A DNA stretch of 64,000 nucleotides from Chloroflexota bacterium (GTDB lineage: Bacteria; Chloroflexota; Limnocylindria; Limnocylindrales; CSP1-4), in assembly GCA_025935925.1 (NCBI GenBank), contig JAICUI010000007.1, forward strand, positions 1 to 64,000. Direction: 5' to 3'. Numbering within the stretch: the first letter of the stretch is position 1; every line of letters starts with the position of its first letter. The position numbers were made by a program, and so were the translations under genes. The notes beneath the pieces are model-generated. The model was not told the origin of the DNA. It worked only from the letters and a program-made list of their open reading frames with translations, and made no database searches. Below are positions 15,728 to 23,408 of the stretch, one piece after another.

Positions 15728-17752
15728 ATGGAACCGTTCGACGGAGCGCCCGCGGAGTCAACCGACCGGGAGCCGGGCGTGACCGCCGGCGAACCCGAGG
15801 CGCCGACGAAGTCCGAACCCGACGACGAGCCGCCGGCAGATCCGGAGGCGGTGCTGTACGCCGAACGCGGCGCTGCCTCGGAGGCGTCTTCGGAACCGGA
15901 GGCGACACTCCAGGCGATCGCGCCGGACGCCGGACCGGCGCCCGTCGCTTCGCCCGCCACCCAGCCCGGCGGCGCGGTCACGGCGACGGAGACGGAGCCG
16001 CAGCTTCTCTCCGCATCGCCGGCGATCGACGCCGAGGCTGATCAGGATGTCCAGCCCGAGATCGCGGCGGTCGCCCAGCCCGAGCCGACGACCGTCGCCG
16101 AGCTCGTCGCCGCGACGCTCCGCGCGGCCGGCGTGCGGATCGCGTTCACCGTCGCGGGCGAGAGCTTCCTCGGCCTCCTCGACGCGCTCCACGCCGCCGG
16201 GATCCGCATCGTCGCGACGCGCCACGAGGGCGCGGCGGCGTTCGCCGCCGAGGCGTACGGCCAGCTCACGGGCCGGCCGGCCGCGTGCCTCGGAACCCGC
16301 GCCGTCGGCGCGTCCAACCTCGCCATCGGCATCCACACCGCCACCGCGGACTCGACGGCGATGTTCGTCCTCGTCGGCCAGGTGGACCGGGGCGTGCGCG
16401 GGCGCGAGGCGTTCCAGGAGGTCGACCTCGTCCACACGGTCGGCGGCCTGGCGAAGTGGGCGGGCGAGCTCACCGACGGCGAGACGGCGGCCGGCGTCCT
16501 CGAGCAGGCGGTCCGCGCGACCGTCGAGGGGCGGCCGGGCCCCGTCGTGCTCGCCATCCCCGAGGACGTCCAGGGCCTGTCGCTGCCGGAGGGCACGAAG
16601 GCGCCCGTGGTCCGGCCGCACCCCGAGGCGCCCACCGCGGGCGACCTGCGCGGCGTTCTGCACTTCCTCGCGGGCGCCGAGCGGCCGCTGATCCTCGCGG
16701 GCGCGGGCGTGCTGCGCGCGCGGTGCTCGAACGATCTCGTCCGGTTCGCCGAGCTGCTGCACGTCCCGGTCATCGCGAGCTGGCGGCGGGGCGACGTCAT
16801 CCCGAACGACCATCCGCTGTACCTCGGGATGGCGGGGTTCGGCAGCCCGCGCAGCGTCCGCGCGCGGATCGAGGCGGCGGACGCGCTCCTCGTGCTCGGT
16901 TCCCGGCTCAACGAGCCCACGACGTTCGAATACCGGATCCCCGCGATGGGCCAGCCGTGGATGCACGTCGATCTCGAGCCGCGGACGGGCCCGGTCGGGT
17001 TCGCGTCGGCGCCTGAACGAGCCATCCGCGCCGACGCCCGCGCCTTCCTGCGGGCCGCGAACGCGCGCCTCCGTGAGGCGGTCCTCCTGGCTGCGCCGCT
17101 CCAGGTCCGCGACCGGCACAACGCGGATGACCGCGCGGCCTACGAGGCCGCGTCGGTCGTCGACGGGGGCGACTGGTCCGGGCCCGGTGTCCATCCCGGG
17201 CGCATCATCGCCGAGCTCCGGCGGCTCCTCCCCGACGACGCGATCGTGACCACCGACGCGGGCGCGTTCGGTGGTTGGGCCGCGCGCGGGTTCCGGTTCA
17301 AGCGCCCGGGGACGTTCCTCGGCCCCACGTCCGGCGCGATGGGCTACGGCGTTCCGGCGGCCCTCGCGGCGGCACTCGTCCACCGCGAGCGGCGCGTCGT
17401 GGCGCTCGTCGGGGACGGCGGGATGGGGATGACGCTCGCGGAGATCGAGACGGCCGTCCGCGAGGGCGCGCACCTCGTCGCGATCGTGTTCGACAACGAG
17501 CGGTACGGCATGATCCGCGGCTACCAGGATCGGGCCGGAAGCGCCGCCTCGCCGGGCACGGACCTCGGGCCGCTCGACTTCGCGGCGGTCGCGCGCGCGT
17601 GCGGCGCCCGCGGTGTGCGCGTCGAGAGCGATGGCGCGTTCGAGCCCGCGCTCCGCACGGCGCTCGCCGCGTCGGGGCCGACGGTGATCCAGCTGCTCGT
17701 CGACCGGCGCTGGGTGAGCGTCGACGAGCCCGCGACGGCCGCCGAGGCGTGA
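15728..17752 (+). CDS. Thiamine pyrophosphate-dependent enzyme (acetolactate synthase large-subunit family)
   Basis: The 674-residue product has an acidic, Pro/Glu/Ala-rich N-terminal extension (about 1-118) with no recognisable fold, then a complete TPP enzyme: PYR domain (VAELVAATLRAAGVRIAFTV, catalytic Glu in TRHEGAAAFAAEAYGQLTG), central domain (LLVLGSRLNEPTTFEYRIP) and PP domain (GDGGMGMTLAEIETAVREGA, DNERYGMIRGYQ). This domain order fits acetolactate synthase, glyoxylate carboligase, oxalyl-CoA decarboxylase or similar; no regulatory subunit gene is adjacent, so the substrate is uncertain. GAGGAGGT precedes the ATG at good spacing. Confidence 0.85.
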   Translation: MEPFDGAPAESTDREPGVTAGEPEAPTKSEPDDEPPADPEAVLYAERGAASEASSEPEATLQAIAPDAGPAPVASPATQPGGAVTATETEPQLLSASPAIDAEADQDVQPEIAAVAQPEPTTVAELVAATLRAAGVRIAFTVAGESFLGLLDALHAAGIRIVATRHEGAAAFAAEAYGQLTGRPAACLGTRAVGASNLAIGIHTATADSTAMFVLVGQVDRGVRGREAFQEVDLVHTVGGLAKWAGELTDGETAAGVLEQAVRATVEGRPGPVVLAIPEDVQGLSLPEGTKAPVVRPHPEAPTAGDLRGVLHFLAGAERPLILAGAGVLRARCSNDLVRFAELLHVPVIASWRRGDVIPNDHPLYLGMAGFGSPRSVRARIEAADALLVLGSRLNEPTTFEYRIPAMGQPWMHVDLEPRTGPVGFASAPERAIRADARAFLRAANARLREAVLLAAPLQVRDRHNADDRAAYEAASVVDGGDWSGPGVHPGRIIAELRRLLPDDAIVTTDAGAFGGWAARGFRFKRPGTFLGPTSGAMGYGVPAALAAALVHRERRVVALVGDGGMGMTLAEIETAVREGAHLVAIVFDNERYGMIRGYQDRAGSAASPGTDLGPLDFAAVARACGARGVRVESDGAFEPALRTALAASGPTVIQLLVDRRWVSVDEPATAAEA

Positions 17753-17759
17753 GCCAGAG

Positions 17760-18101
17760 GTGACCCGGCCGACGCTCCACCTCGTCCCGGAGGCCGTGTG
17801 GCTCGCCCACGACCCGTCGCAGCCGTACCTCCCGGCCGCCTACGCGCTCGATGGCTTCGTCCACTGCACCGACGGCGACGACGCGATGGTGGCGGTCGCG
17901 AACCGCTTCTACCGCGACGACCCGCGGCCGTTCCTCCTGCTGACCGTCGACCTCGACCGCACCGGGAGCCCGTGGCGGTTCGACGACCCGAGCAACATCT
18001 ACCCGCACGTGTATGGTCCGATCGACCCTGCGTCGGTCATGGACGTGCGGCGGATGGTGCGCGGCCCGACGGGCCGCTTCGAGGGCGTGGCGGAACGGTA
18101 G
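17760..18101 (+). CDS. DUF952 family protein
   Basis: A 113-residue protein with the DUF952 pattern: LHLVPEAVWLAHDPSQPYLP, the DGFVHCTDGDDAMVAVANRF segment with a conserved His-Cys, and NIYPHVYGPIDPASV. DUF952 proteins adopt an ADP-ribosyltransferase-like or related small fold, but their role is unsettled. Seven nt separate it from the TPP enzyme, so it probably shares that transcript. Confidence 0.8.
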   Translation: MTRPTLHLVPEAVWLAHDPSQPYLPAAYALDGFVHCTDGDDAMVAVANRFYRDDPRPFLLLTVDLDRTGSPWRFDDPSNIYPHVYGPIDPASVMDVRRMVRGPTGRFEGVAER

Positions 18102-18119
18102 CCGGTTCCTGCCGCAGGG

Positions 18120-19397
18120 TCAGCCGGTCGTGGGGTCTGCGGGCGCGGCCGGGGGCGGATCCTTCGCGGTGGCGCGGACCGGCGCGGGCGAGGAACGCGG
18201 CAGCAGGATGGCCGCGAAGATGCCGGCGAGGAGCGTGAACACGACCGCGACGGCGAGGGCCGCCGAGGTCGACGTCGTGACGAGCACGCCGCCGATCGCG
18301 GCGCCGATGGGATAGCCGACGAAGTTCAGGGACATCGAGACCGCGAACGCCCGGCCCATCCACGCGGGGTCCGTGCGCCGCTGCCGGAGGGTGAACAGTG
18401 CGACGTCCATCGGGCCGTTGAGCAGCCCCTGGAACGCCATCGCCGCGATCACGATCGGCAGGGTGGGCGAGACCAGCATCGCCGCGGCCGCGACGCCCGT
18501 CAGCAGCATCGGCCAGACCAGCAGCGGTCGCTCGCGACCCTGGAGCTTCCACCGACCCGCGGCGAGCGCGCCGATGCCGCCCGTGATCCCCGACACGGCG
18601 AACGCGATGCCGACGATCGCCTCCCCGTAGCCGAGCTCCTGCACGAGCAGCACCGGCAGCACGATCGTCACCACGCCCCAGCCGAGGTTGAGCACGGACA
18701 GCGAGACGCCCAGCGCCCGTAGCGTCGGGTTGCCGACCGTGTACGTGAGGCCCTGCCACGCGTCGACGAGGAGCTTGCCGGTGCTCTCGGTCTCCTGGTG
18801 GGGGTCGGCGGTCCGGACGAACACGAGCGCCGACACGGTGTACAGGCCCGCGATGAGGAGCAGGGTCTCCGGGCCGCCGGCGACCTGGACGAGGAGCCCG
18901 GCGAGCGGCGGGCCGATCAGCGTCGCGACGACGTAGCCGTTCGAATCGAGCGCGTTGACGCGCTCCCAGAGCCGCCTCGGGACGAGGATCGGGAACAGCG
19001 TCCGCAGGCCGACGGACGTGAGCGGCGCCGTGAGCCCCGCAAGCGCGGTGATCAGCACCAGCGCGACGGGCGTCAGCGACCCGGCGAGTGCCAGGACCGC
19101 GATCAGCGCCAGCGATGCCGCGCCGACGAGCTGGTCGAGGATGATCAGGCGCGTCCGGCCGTGTCGGTCCAGCAGCGCCCCGACGATCGGGCTGACCACG
19201 AGGCCCGGGGCGACGCTCGCGAACGTGACGATCCCGGCCAGCTCCGGCGAGCCGAACTTCTGGAGCGTGAACAGCACGAGGGCGACGCCCAGCATGCTGC
19301 CGCCGATGCGGCTGAGCGCCATGCCGAGAAGGATCCGCCCGAGCGTCGGGATCGCGAGCAGCGCGCGGTACGAGGGCGGCGGCTCGGCGTGACGCAT
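18120..19397 (-). CDS. Major facilitator superfamily transporter
   Basis: A 425-residue integral membrane protein with about 12 hydrophobic helices and the MFS loop motif GALLDRHGRTRL between helices 2 and 3. The architecture resembles the MFS_3/enterobactin-exporter-like group of putative drug or siderophore exporters. TAGGTT lies 6 nt before the ATG, so the message may be leaderless. Substrate cannot be read from the sequence. Confidence 0.88.
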   Translation of the reverse strand: MRHAEPPPSYRALLAIPTLGRILLGMALSRIGGSMLGVALVLFTLQKFGSPELAGIVTFASVAPGLVVSPIVGALLDRHGRTRLIILDQLVGAASLALIAVLALAGSLTPVALVLITALAGLTAPLTSVGLRTLFPILVPRRLWERVNALDSNGYVVATLIGPPLAGLLVQVAGGPETLLLIAGLYTVSALVFVRTADPHQETESTGKLLVDAWQGLTYTVGNPTLRALGVSLSVLNLGWGVVTIVLPVLLVQELGYGEAIVGIAFAVSGITGGIGALAAGRWKLQGRERPLLVWPMLLTGVAAAAMLVSPTLPIVIAAMAFQGLLNGPMDVALFTLRQRRTDPAWMGRAFAVSMSLNFVGYPIGAAIGGVLVTTSTSAALAVAVVFTLLAGIFAAILLPRSSPAPVRATAKDPPPAAPADPTTG

Positions 19398-19409
19398 CCC
19401 GTGAACCTA
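19397..19409 (-). promoter_or_regulatory. -10 element for leaderless MFS transcript
   Basis: On the minus strand TAGGTT (19409-19404) is followed by 6 nt and then the ATG ending at 19397. Confidence 0.45.
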
Positions 19410-19461
19410 GCAGAGGCCGCAGCCGTGGGCCGGTTGGACGTCGGGGTCGAGTGGCCCGTCC

Positions 19462-20607
19462 CTACGGGAGGTCGGCCGCGGCGAGCCGCAGGACCCGTCC
19501 GGTCGGACACGCGAGCCAGACGGAGCCGAACGCCTGCACCCCGGTCACGAGGTCCTGGGCCGGCTGGCAAGCCGGGCCGAGGTCGACGGCATCGACGCGC
19601 TCGCCTGCCGGATCCAGCTTCACGACGAGCGCGTCCCTGGCGGCGCCGGTCGTCAGCTGGGTGACCGGGAGCCAGACGGCGTCTCCGGCCGGGATCGGCG
19701 TCCCGGCATAGCCGCCGGCGAACGCCTGCCGGGAGGTGTCCGTTGCGAGGTCGACGATGTCGACGCTCCGCGCCTCCATGCACTGCGTGACCCAGAGCGT
19801 GTCGGCGCTCGACGCGATCCCGCCGCACGGCGTCGTGACGTTCCGGATCGTCGTCTCGACCTTCCCCGTCTTCGGGTCGATTCCGACGAGCGTCCCGTCA
19901 CGCGGCACGCCGACCCACACGGTGCCAGCGACGAGCGCAACCGACAGGGGGCCGGACGGGCCCGTGCTGCCCACCGGCACGGTGTGAACGACGCGGTTCG
20001 ACCGGGGGTCGATGACCTCGACGCTGCCGGAACGATGTGCGGTCACCCACAGCCTGCCGGCCGCCGCCACGAGACCCGACGGGTTGACGACGGGGATCGT
20101 CGCGAGCGTCCGCCCCGACGATGGATCGAGCCGCCTGACCGCGCTGCCCTCGAAGTCGGCGGCCCACACGCTGCCGAACGCCGACGTGGCCGCGTCGGCC
20201 ACGGTGCCCGTCGTCGCGCCGAGGGTGTTCGAGCCCGGATCGATGCGCGCGAGACCCTGGTCCCCGGCCCAGATCGCGGTGTCCGTCGCCACGATCGTCG
20301 ACATCGGCAGGCCGACGTCGATCGTCGCGGTCGGCGTCAATGGGCGCAAGCCGAGCGCGGACGCGCGCGGCGACGGTGATGCCTCCACCGCCGTCGGCGC
20401 CGCGGGCGACGCGGTGGCCGGCGCGAGAGCCGGGCCGGCGATCGACCCCGTGGACGCCGCGGGATGCGGTTCCTGCGATGGAGCCGACGCACAGCTGAAC
20501 GCGACGCCGGCGACGAGGGCGAGCACCACCGGGCGAGCCACAGACCGCCGGGCGAACGCGCCGCCATCGCGGGTTCGAGACGCCGGCCCGGGCGGGGACC
20601 AGGTCAC
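19462..20607 (-). CDS. Lipoprotein with YVTN-type beta-propeller repeats
   Basis: The 381-residue product starts at a GTG that overlaps the upstream stop codon (GTGA). A basic N-terminus (FARRSVARP) and hydrophobic stretch end in VAGVAFSC, a lipobox-like site, followed by an Ala/Pro/Ser-rich linker (about residues 45-90) and a beta-propeller made of about six to seven repeats of the AIWAGDQGLARIDPGSNTL / LWVTAHRSGSVEVIDPRSNR / VWVGVPRDGTLVGIDPKTGK type. Such propellers outside the membrane are generic binding scaffolds. Three Cys pairs in the propeller may form disulfides. Function unknown. Confidence 0.75.
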   Translation of the reverse strand: MTWSPPGPASRTRDGGAFARRSVARPVVLALVAGVAFSCASAPSQEPHPAASTGSIAGPALAPATASPAAPTAVEASPSPRASALGLRPLTPTATIDVGLPMSTIVATDTAIWAGDQGLARIDPGSNTLGATTGTVADAATSAFGSVWAADFEGSAVRRLDPSSGRTLATIPVVNPSGLVAAAGRLWVTAHRSGSVEVIDPRSNRVVHTVPVGSTGPSGPLSVALVAGTVWVGVPRDGTLVGIDPKTGKVETTIRNVTTPCGGIASSADTLWVTQCMEARSVDIVDLATDTSRQAFAGGYAGTPIPAGDAVWLPVTQLTTGAARDALVVKLDPAGERVDAVDLGPACQPAQDLVTGVQAFGSVWLACPTGRVLRLAAADLP

Positions 20608-20849
20608 CCGGGACGAACCTTCCCCTTCCGGGCCGGATGCGCACCACCTGTGGCCTTCTCGCCCCACGAGTCGGTGATCTGCTTGAACACCTTGCCCATG
20701 CCCGGGCGCATCAGGTCGCGCGCGTGCGCCTCGGCGTCGTGGTCGCGGCGGCGCATCCGGGCAGCCTCGCGGGCGTCCAGCTCGTCGACGGGCTCGCCGT
20801 CCGTCTGGCGGTCCGGGTCGCCTTCGTCCTCGACCGGGTGAGGGTCCAT
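20604..20849 (-). CDS. Small charged hypothetical protein
   Basis: An 81-residue, very hydrophilic protein: an acidic first half with Asp/Glu/Arg repeats and a second half reading HARDLMRPGMGKVFKQITDS, then a basic tail. I do not recognise the family. Support for coding: CACGAT exactly 6 nt before the ATG, as at several other genes here, and a 4-nt overlap with the downstream lipoprotein gene. Confidence 0.55.
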   Translation of the reverse strand: MDPHPVEDEGDPDRQTDGEPVDELDAREAARMRRRDHDAEAHARDLMRPGMGKVFKQITDSWGEKATGGAHPARKGKVRPG

Positions 20850-20861
20850 GCGCGCATCGTG
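20849..20861 (-). promoter_or_regulatory. -10 element for leaderless transcript
   Basis: CACGAT on the minus strand (20861-20856), 6 nt, then ATG. Confidence 0.35.
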
Positions 20862-20897
20862 CGAGCGCGCCGGCGGAGCGTCAACGGCGATTCCTCG

Positions 20898-21611
20898 TCA
20901 GCGGCAGTGCCAGCCGCCGTCGACGATGAGCTCGACGCCGTTCACCGCGCCGTTCTCGAGCAGGAACAGCGCGGCGTCGACGATCTCGTCCTTCTGCGCC
21001 AGGCGCCCGGTCGGCGTCTCCGAGGTGTACCGCTCGATCGCGGCCGGCTTCTCGGACCAGTAGGGCGTGTCGCCGACGACGCCCGGGTGGATGGAGTTCA
21101 CGCGGATCGGCTTCAGCTCCTCGACCAGCGTCCGCGTGAGACCGACGACGCCGCCATTGACCGTGCTCACGGTCGTCGATCCGGGGTACGGACGCTCCTT
21201 CGCCATCCCGCCGAACAGCAGCAGCGACGCCCGCTTCGTGAGACGGCTTCGCAGCGCCCCCACGACGGCCGTGTAGCCGACGAGCTTGAGCGTGACGAGC
21301 CGCATCGCGCGGTCGATGTCGTACTCGGCGACGCTGTTGAGGTCGCGATCGATCGCGACCAGCGCGAGGCGGTCGACCGGCCCGACGTCCGCCAGCGAGC
21401 CGGCGATCGCGTGCGGGTTCGCGAGGTCGAACGAGAGGCCCTGCACGCGCCCGGCGGCGTCGCTGCCGAGCAGGTCCATCGCCGCCGCGACGGTGTCCGC
21501 CGTCTGGCCCGTGAGGACGACGTCCCGCCCGCGATCGAGGTACGCCTTCGCGAGCTCGAACCCGATCGCCCGGGTCCCGCCGACGATGACGACGCTGCCC
21601 TCACCCGGCAT
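20898..21611 (-). CDS. SDR-fold protein lacking the Tyr-Lys catalytic pair
   Basis: A 237-residue Rossmann protein: GSVVIVGGTRAIGFELAKAY at the N-terminus, NSIHPGVVGDTPYW, and the typical SDR end ALFLLENGAVNGVELIVDGG. At the position where active SDRs carry Tyr-x-x-x-Lys this protein reads STTVSTVNGGVVGLTRTL, so the catalytic Tyr and Lys appear to be missing; it may be a non-catalytic or divergent member. Start at ATG 21611 because a GAGGAGGAG-type ribosome binding site lies just upstream, inside the end of the bicupin gene (11-nt overlap). Confidence 0.8.
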   Translation of the reverse strand: MPGEGSVVIVGGTRAIGFELAKAYLDRGRDVVLTGQTADTVAAAMDLLGSDAAGRVQGLSFDLANPHAIAGSLADVGPVDRLALVAIDRDLNSVAEYDIDRAMRLVTLKLVGYTAVVGALRSRLTKRASLLLFGGMAKERPYPGSTTVSTVNGGVVGLTRTLVEELKPIRVNSIHPGVVGDTPYWSEKPAAIERYTSETPTGRLAQKDEIVDAALFLLENGAVNGVELIVDGGWHCR

Positions 21612-22518
21612 CCTGCTCCTCCTCGAACCGCTTCCACGTGGGCGCCCAGCGGTAGGCATGCCGGGCCGGCGGCTGCGGCGCCTGTGTCTCGAGCCAGCGC
21701 ACCCGCTCCGTGCCCTCGTTCCAGAACCCGTGGACGCTGCCGACGCCGGCGAACACGACGTCGCCCGGCCGGAACGTGTACGGCGTCCCGTCGAGCTCCG
21801 CGTTCACCTGGCCCGCGAGGAACACGTACGTCTCCTCGAACGGGTGGTCGTGTGCCTGGGCCGCGCCGCCGATCTCGTAGTCGACGGTGAACATCGTCAC
21901 CAGGTCGGCGCCGAACGTGCGGTCGACGAGCAACTTGACCGAGATCCCGCTGTACACGAGCAGCGCGACGTCCATGCCGATCGGCTTGCGGCCGCGCGCG
22001 TGGTCGTCGACGCGCAGCGCCTCGAGCTGCGGCGGGGTGCCGTCGTAGTGGCCGACGAAGCGCGTCGTCGGGTCGGACAAGCGCGGCCGGGCGGACGCTG
22101 CGACGACCGCGGCCGGGTCGAAGTCCCGGTCGAAGAACGTGTCCTTGCGGCCCGCGTCGGGCGCGACGCGCTGCGGCGTGTTGACCGACAGCCAGCGGAC
22201 GGGTTCGTCGCCCGCGTTCACGAGGGCGTGCCACGTGCCGACGGTCATCAGCGCGTAGTCGCCCGCGGCGAGCCGGTGCGTGGTGCCGCCGATCTCGATC
22301 GCGAGCTCGCCCGCGAGGACGTACAGCGCCTCCTCGAACGAGTGCACGTGGCGCCCGAGCCAGCCACCCGGCGCCAGCCCGCCGGCCGCGAGCTCCGTGT
22401 GCACGGCACCCTGCGCCGGGCCGACGAGGACCTGCCGGAAGAGGCCGGACGACGTCGGCGAGGCGGGGAGCGGGGTGTCCGCGAACGACCAGTCGATGCG
22501 GCTCACGTGGTGGACCAT
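21601..22518 (-). CDS. Bicupin protein
   Basis: A 305-residue protein with two cupin barrels: the first has GRHVHSFEEALYVLAGELAI (about residues 55-75) and GDYALMTVGTWHALVN, the second QAHDHPFEETYVFLAGQVNA and GDVVFAGVGSVHGFWN. Each has a His-x-His...Glu and later His set suited to one divalent metal. Two-domain cupins include ureidoglycine aminohydrolase and several dioxygenases or isomerases; the neighbourhood (XRE-cupin regulator, amidohydrolase) suggests a catabolic role, but the substrate is not evident. Confidence 0.85.
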   Translation of the reverse strand: MVHHVSRIDWSFADTPLPASPTSSGLFRQVLVGPAQGAVHTELAAGGLAPGGWLGRHVHSFEEALYVLAGELAIEIGGTTHRLAAGDYALMTVGTWHALVNAGDEPVRWLSVNTPQRVAPDAGRKDTFFDRDFDPAAVVAASARPRLSDPTTRFVGHYDGTPPQLEALRVDDHARGRKPIGMDVALLVYSGISVKLLVDRTFGADLVTMFTVDYEIGGAAQAHDHPFEETYVFLAGQVNAELDGTPYTFRPGDVVFAGVGSVHGFWNEGTERVRWLETQAPQPPARHAYRWAPTWKRFEEEQDAG

Positions 22519-22553
22519 GGCGCCCCTTGTCGGCTCGTGGTGACGGCGCTTCG

Positions 22554-22583
22554 AGTCTGCTCAGCGCGAGCGGCGACTGTCAA
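22554..22583 (-). promoter_or_regulatory. Promoter of the bicupin-SDR operon
   Basis: On the minus strand TTGACA (22583-22578) and CAGACT (22559-22554) are 18 nt apart, about 36 nt before the bicupin ATG. Confidence 0.55.
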
Positions 22584-22595
22584 GCAGCACTGAAC
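22583..22595. promoter_or_regulatory. Candidate XRE-cupin operator, copy 1
   Basis: AGCAGCACTGAAC abuts the -35 of the bicupin promoter. The same AGCA-NN-ACTGAAC string recurs at 23350-23362 in front of the M24 gene. Confidence 0.4.
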
Positions 22596-22605
22596 AGCAG
22601 GAGCC

Positions 22606-23262
22606 TCAGCGGCGCGCGACGTCCGCCCACCGGCGGCCCAGGGTGAACCACACGGCGGTCGCCGGAACATCGCCCCCGTTGAACAGGCGGTGCGGCGAGG
22701 CCGAGTCGAAGCTGATCGCGTCGCCCGGGTTGAGCACGTACTCGTCGAAGCCGATCCGGACCGTCAGCGAACCGCTCAGGACGTACCCCCACTCCTGCCC
22801 GGAGTGGCGCTGGAAGGCCTCGGCCGGGCTCGACTCGCCGCCGACCTCGTAGGTCACGTGGAGGAAGTCCACGTTGCGGATCGATTCGCTCGTCAGCCGC
22901 TCCCAGACGACGCCGGACCCGAGGCGGATCGCCTCGCGTGACGTCGCTCGCTGGACCGGATCGTGCGGCACCGCGACCTCGGCGACGCCGACCGGGGCAT
23001 CGGGCGCCACGGCGGCGACCGGCGGCTGCGCGTCGCGAAAGAGGAGCGAGTCGAGCGAGACGCCGAGCTCGGTCGCGAGCGCGTAGAGCGTGTTGACCGA
23101 GGGCTTCGCGCGCCCGGTCTCGACCTGGGACACGAGGCTCGGCGACACGCCGACGACCTCCGCGAGGCGGCGCAGGCTGAGCCCGCGAGCCAGCCTGGCG
23201 CGTCGCAACCGGTCGCCGACGTCGGCGTACTCGGGCTCCCCGGTCCCGCTCCGTCGCTCCAC
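22606..23262 (-). CDS. XRE-family regulator with C-terminal cupin
   Basis: A 218-residue regulator: HTH_3 domain (about 12-70: LRRARLARGLSLRRLAEVVG, VSPSLVSQVETGRAKPSVNT) and a cupin sensor domain (about 145-210: RHSGQEWGYVLSGSLTVRI, LNPGDAISFDSASPHRLFN). This architecture is typical of local repressors or activators of amine, amino-acid and purine catabolism (PuuR/SutR-like). GTG 23262 is chosen because GGGAGG lies about 8 nt upstream; longer frames upstream are low-complexity. It lies between the two arms of the catabolic island and probably controls both. Confidence 0.88.
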   Translation of the reverse strand: MERRSGTGEPEYADVGDRLRRARLARGLSLRRLAEVVGVSPSLVSQVETGRAKPSVNTLYALATELGVSLDSLLFRDAQPPVAAVAPDAPVGVAEVAVPHDPVQRATSREAIRLGSGVVWERLTSESIRNVDFLHVTYEVGGESSPAEAFQRHSGQEWGYVLSGSLTVRIGFDEYVLNPGDAISFDSASPHRLFNGGDVPATAVWFTLGRRWADVARR

Positions 23263-23326
23263 GTGCTCGGCCTCCCGATCGCAGCTCGTGCCGGCATCGT
23301 ACCCGCACCCGGGAGGCGAAGCCGGG

Positions 23327-23354
23327 TTGCGCCCGCCACGGCGCTGTGTAGCAT
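23327..23354 (+). promoter_or_regulatory. Putative promoter of the M24-E1-amidohydrolase operon
   Basis: TTGCGC (23327-23332) and TAGCAT (23349-23354), 16 nt apart. The -10 overlaps the candidate operator at 23350-23362. Confidence 0.4.
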
Positions 23355-23362
23355 TACTGAAC
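23350..23362. promoter_or_regulatory. Candidate XRE-cupin operator, copy 2
   Basis: AGCATTACTGAAC matches AGCAGCACTGAAC at 22583-22595 in 11 of 13 positions, in the gap between the regulator and the M24 gene. Confidence 0.4.
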
Positions 23363-23408
23363 GCCGCCGTCCATCCGTCCACCGCCCCGGCACCACCGGA
23401 GGATCCCG

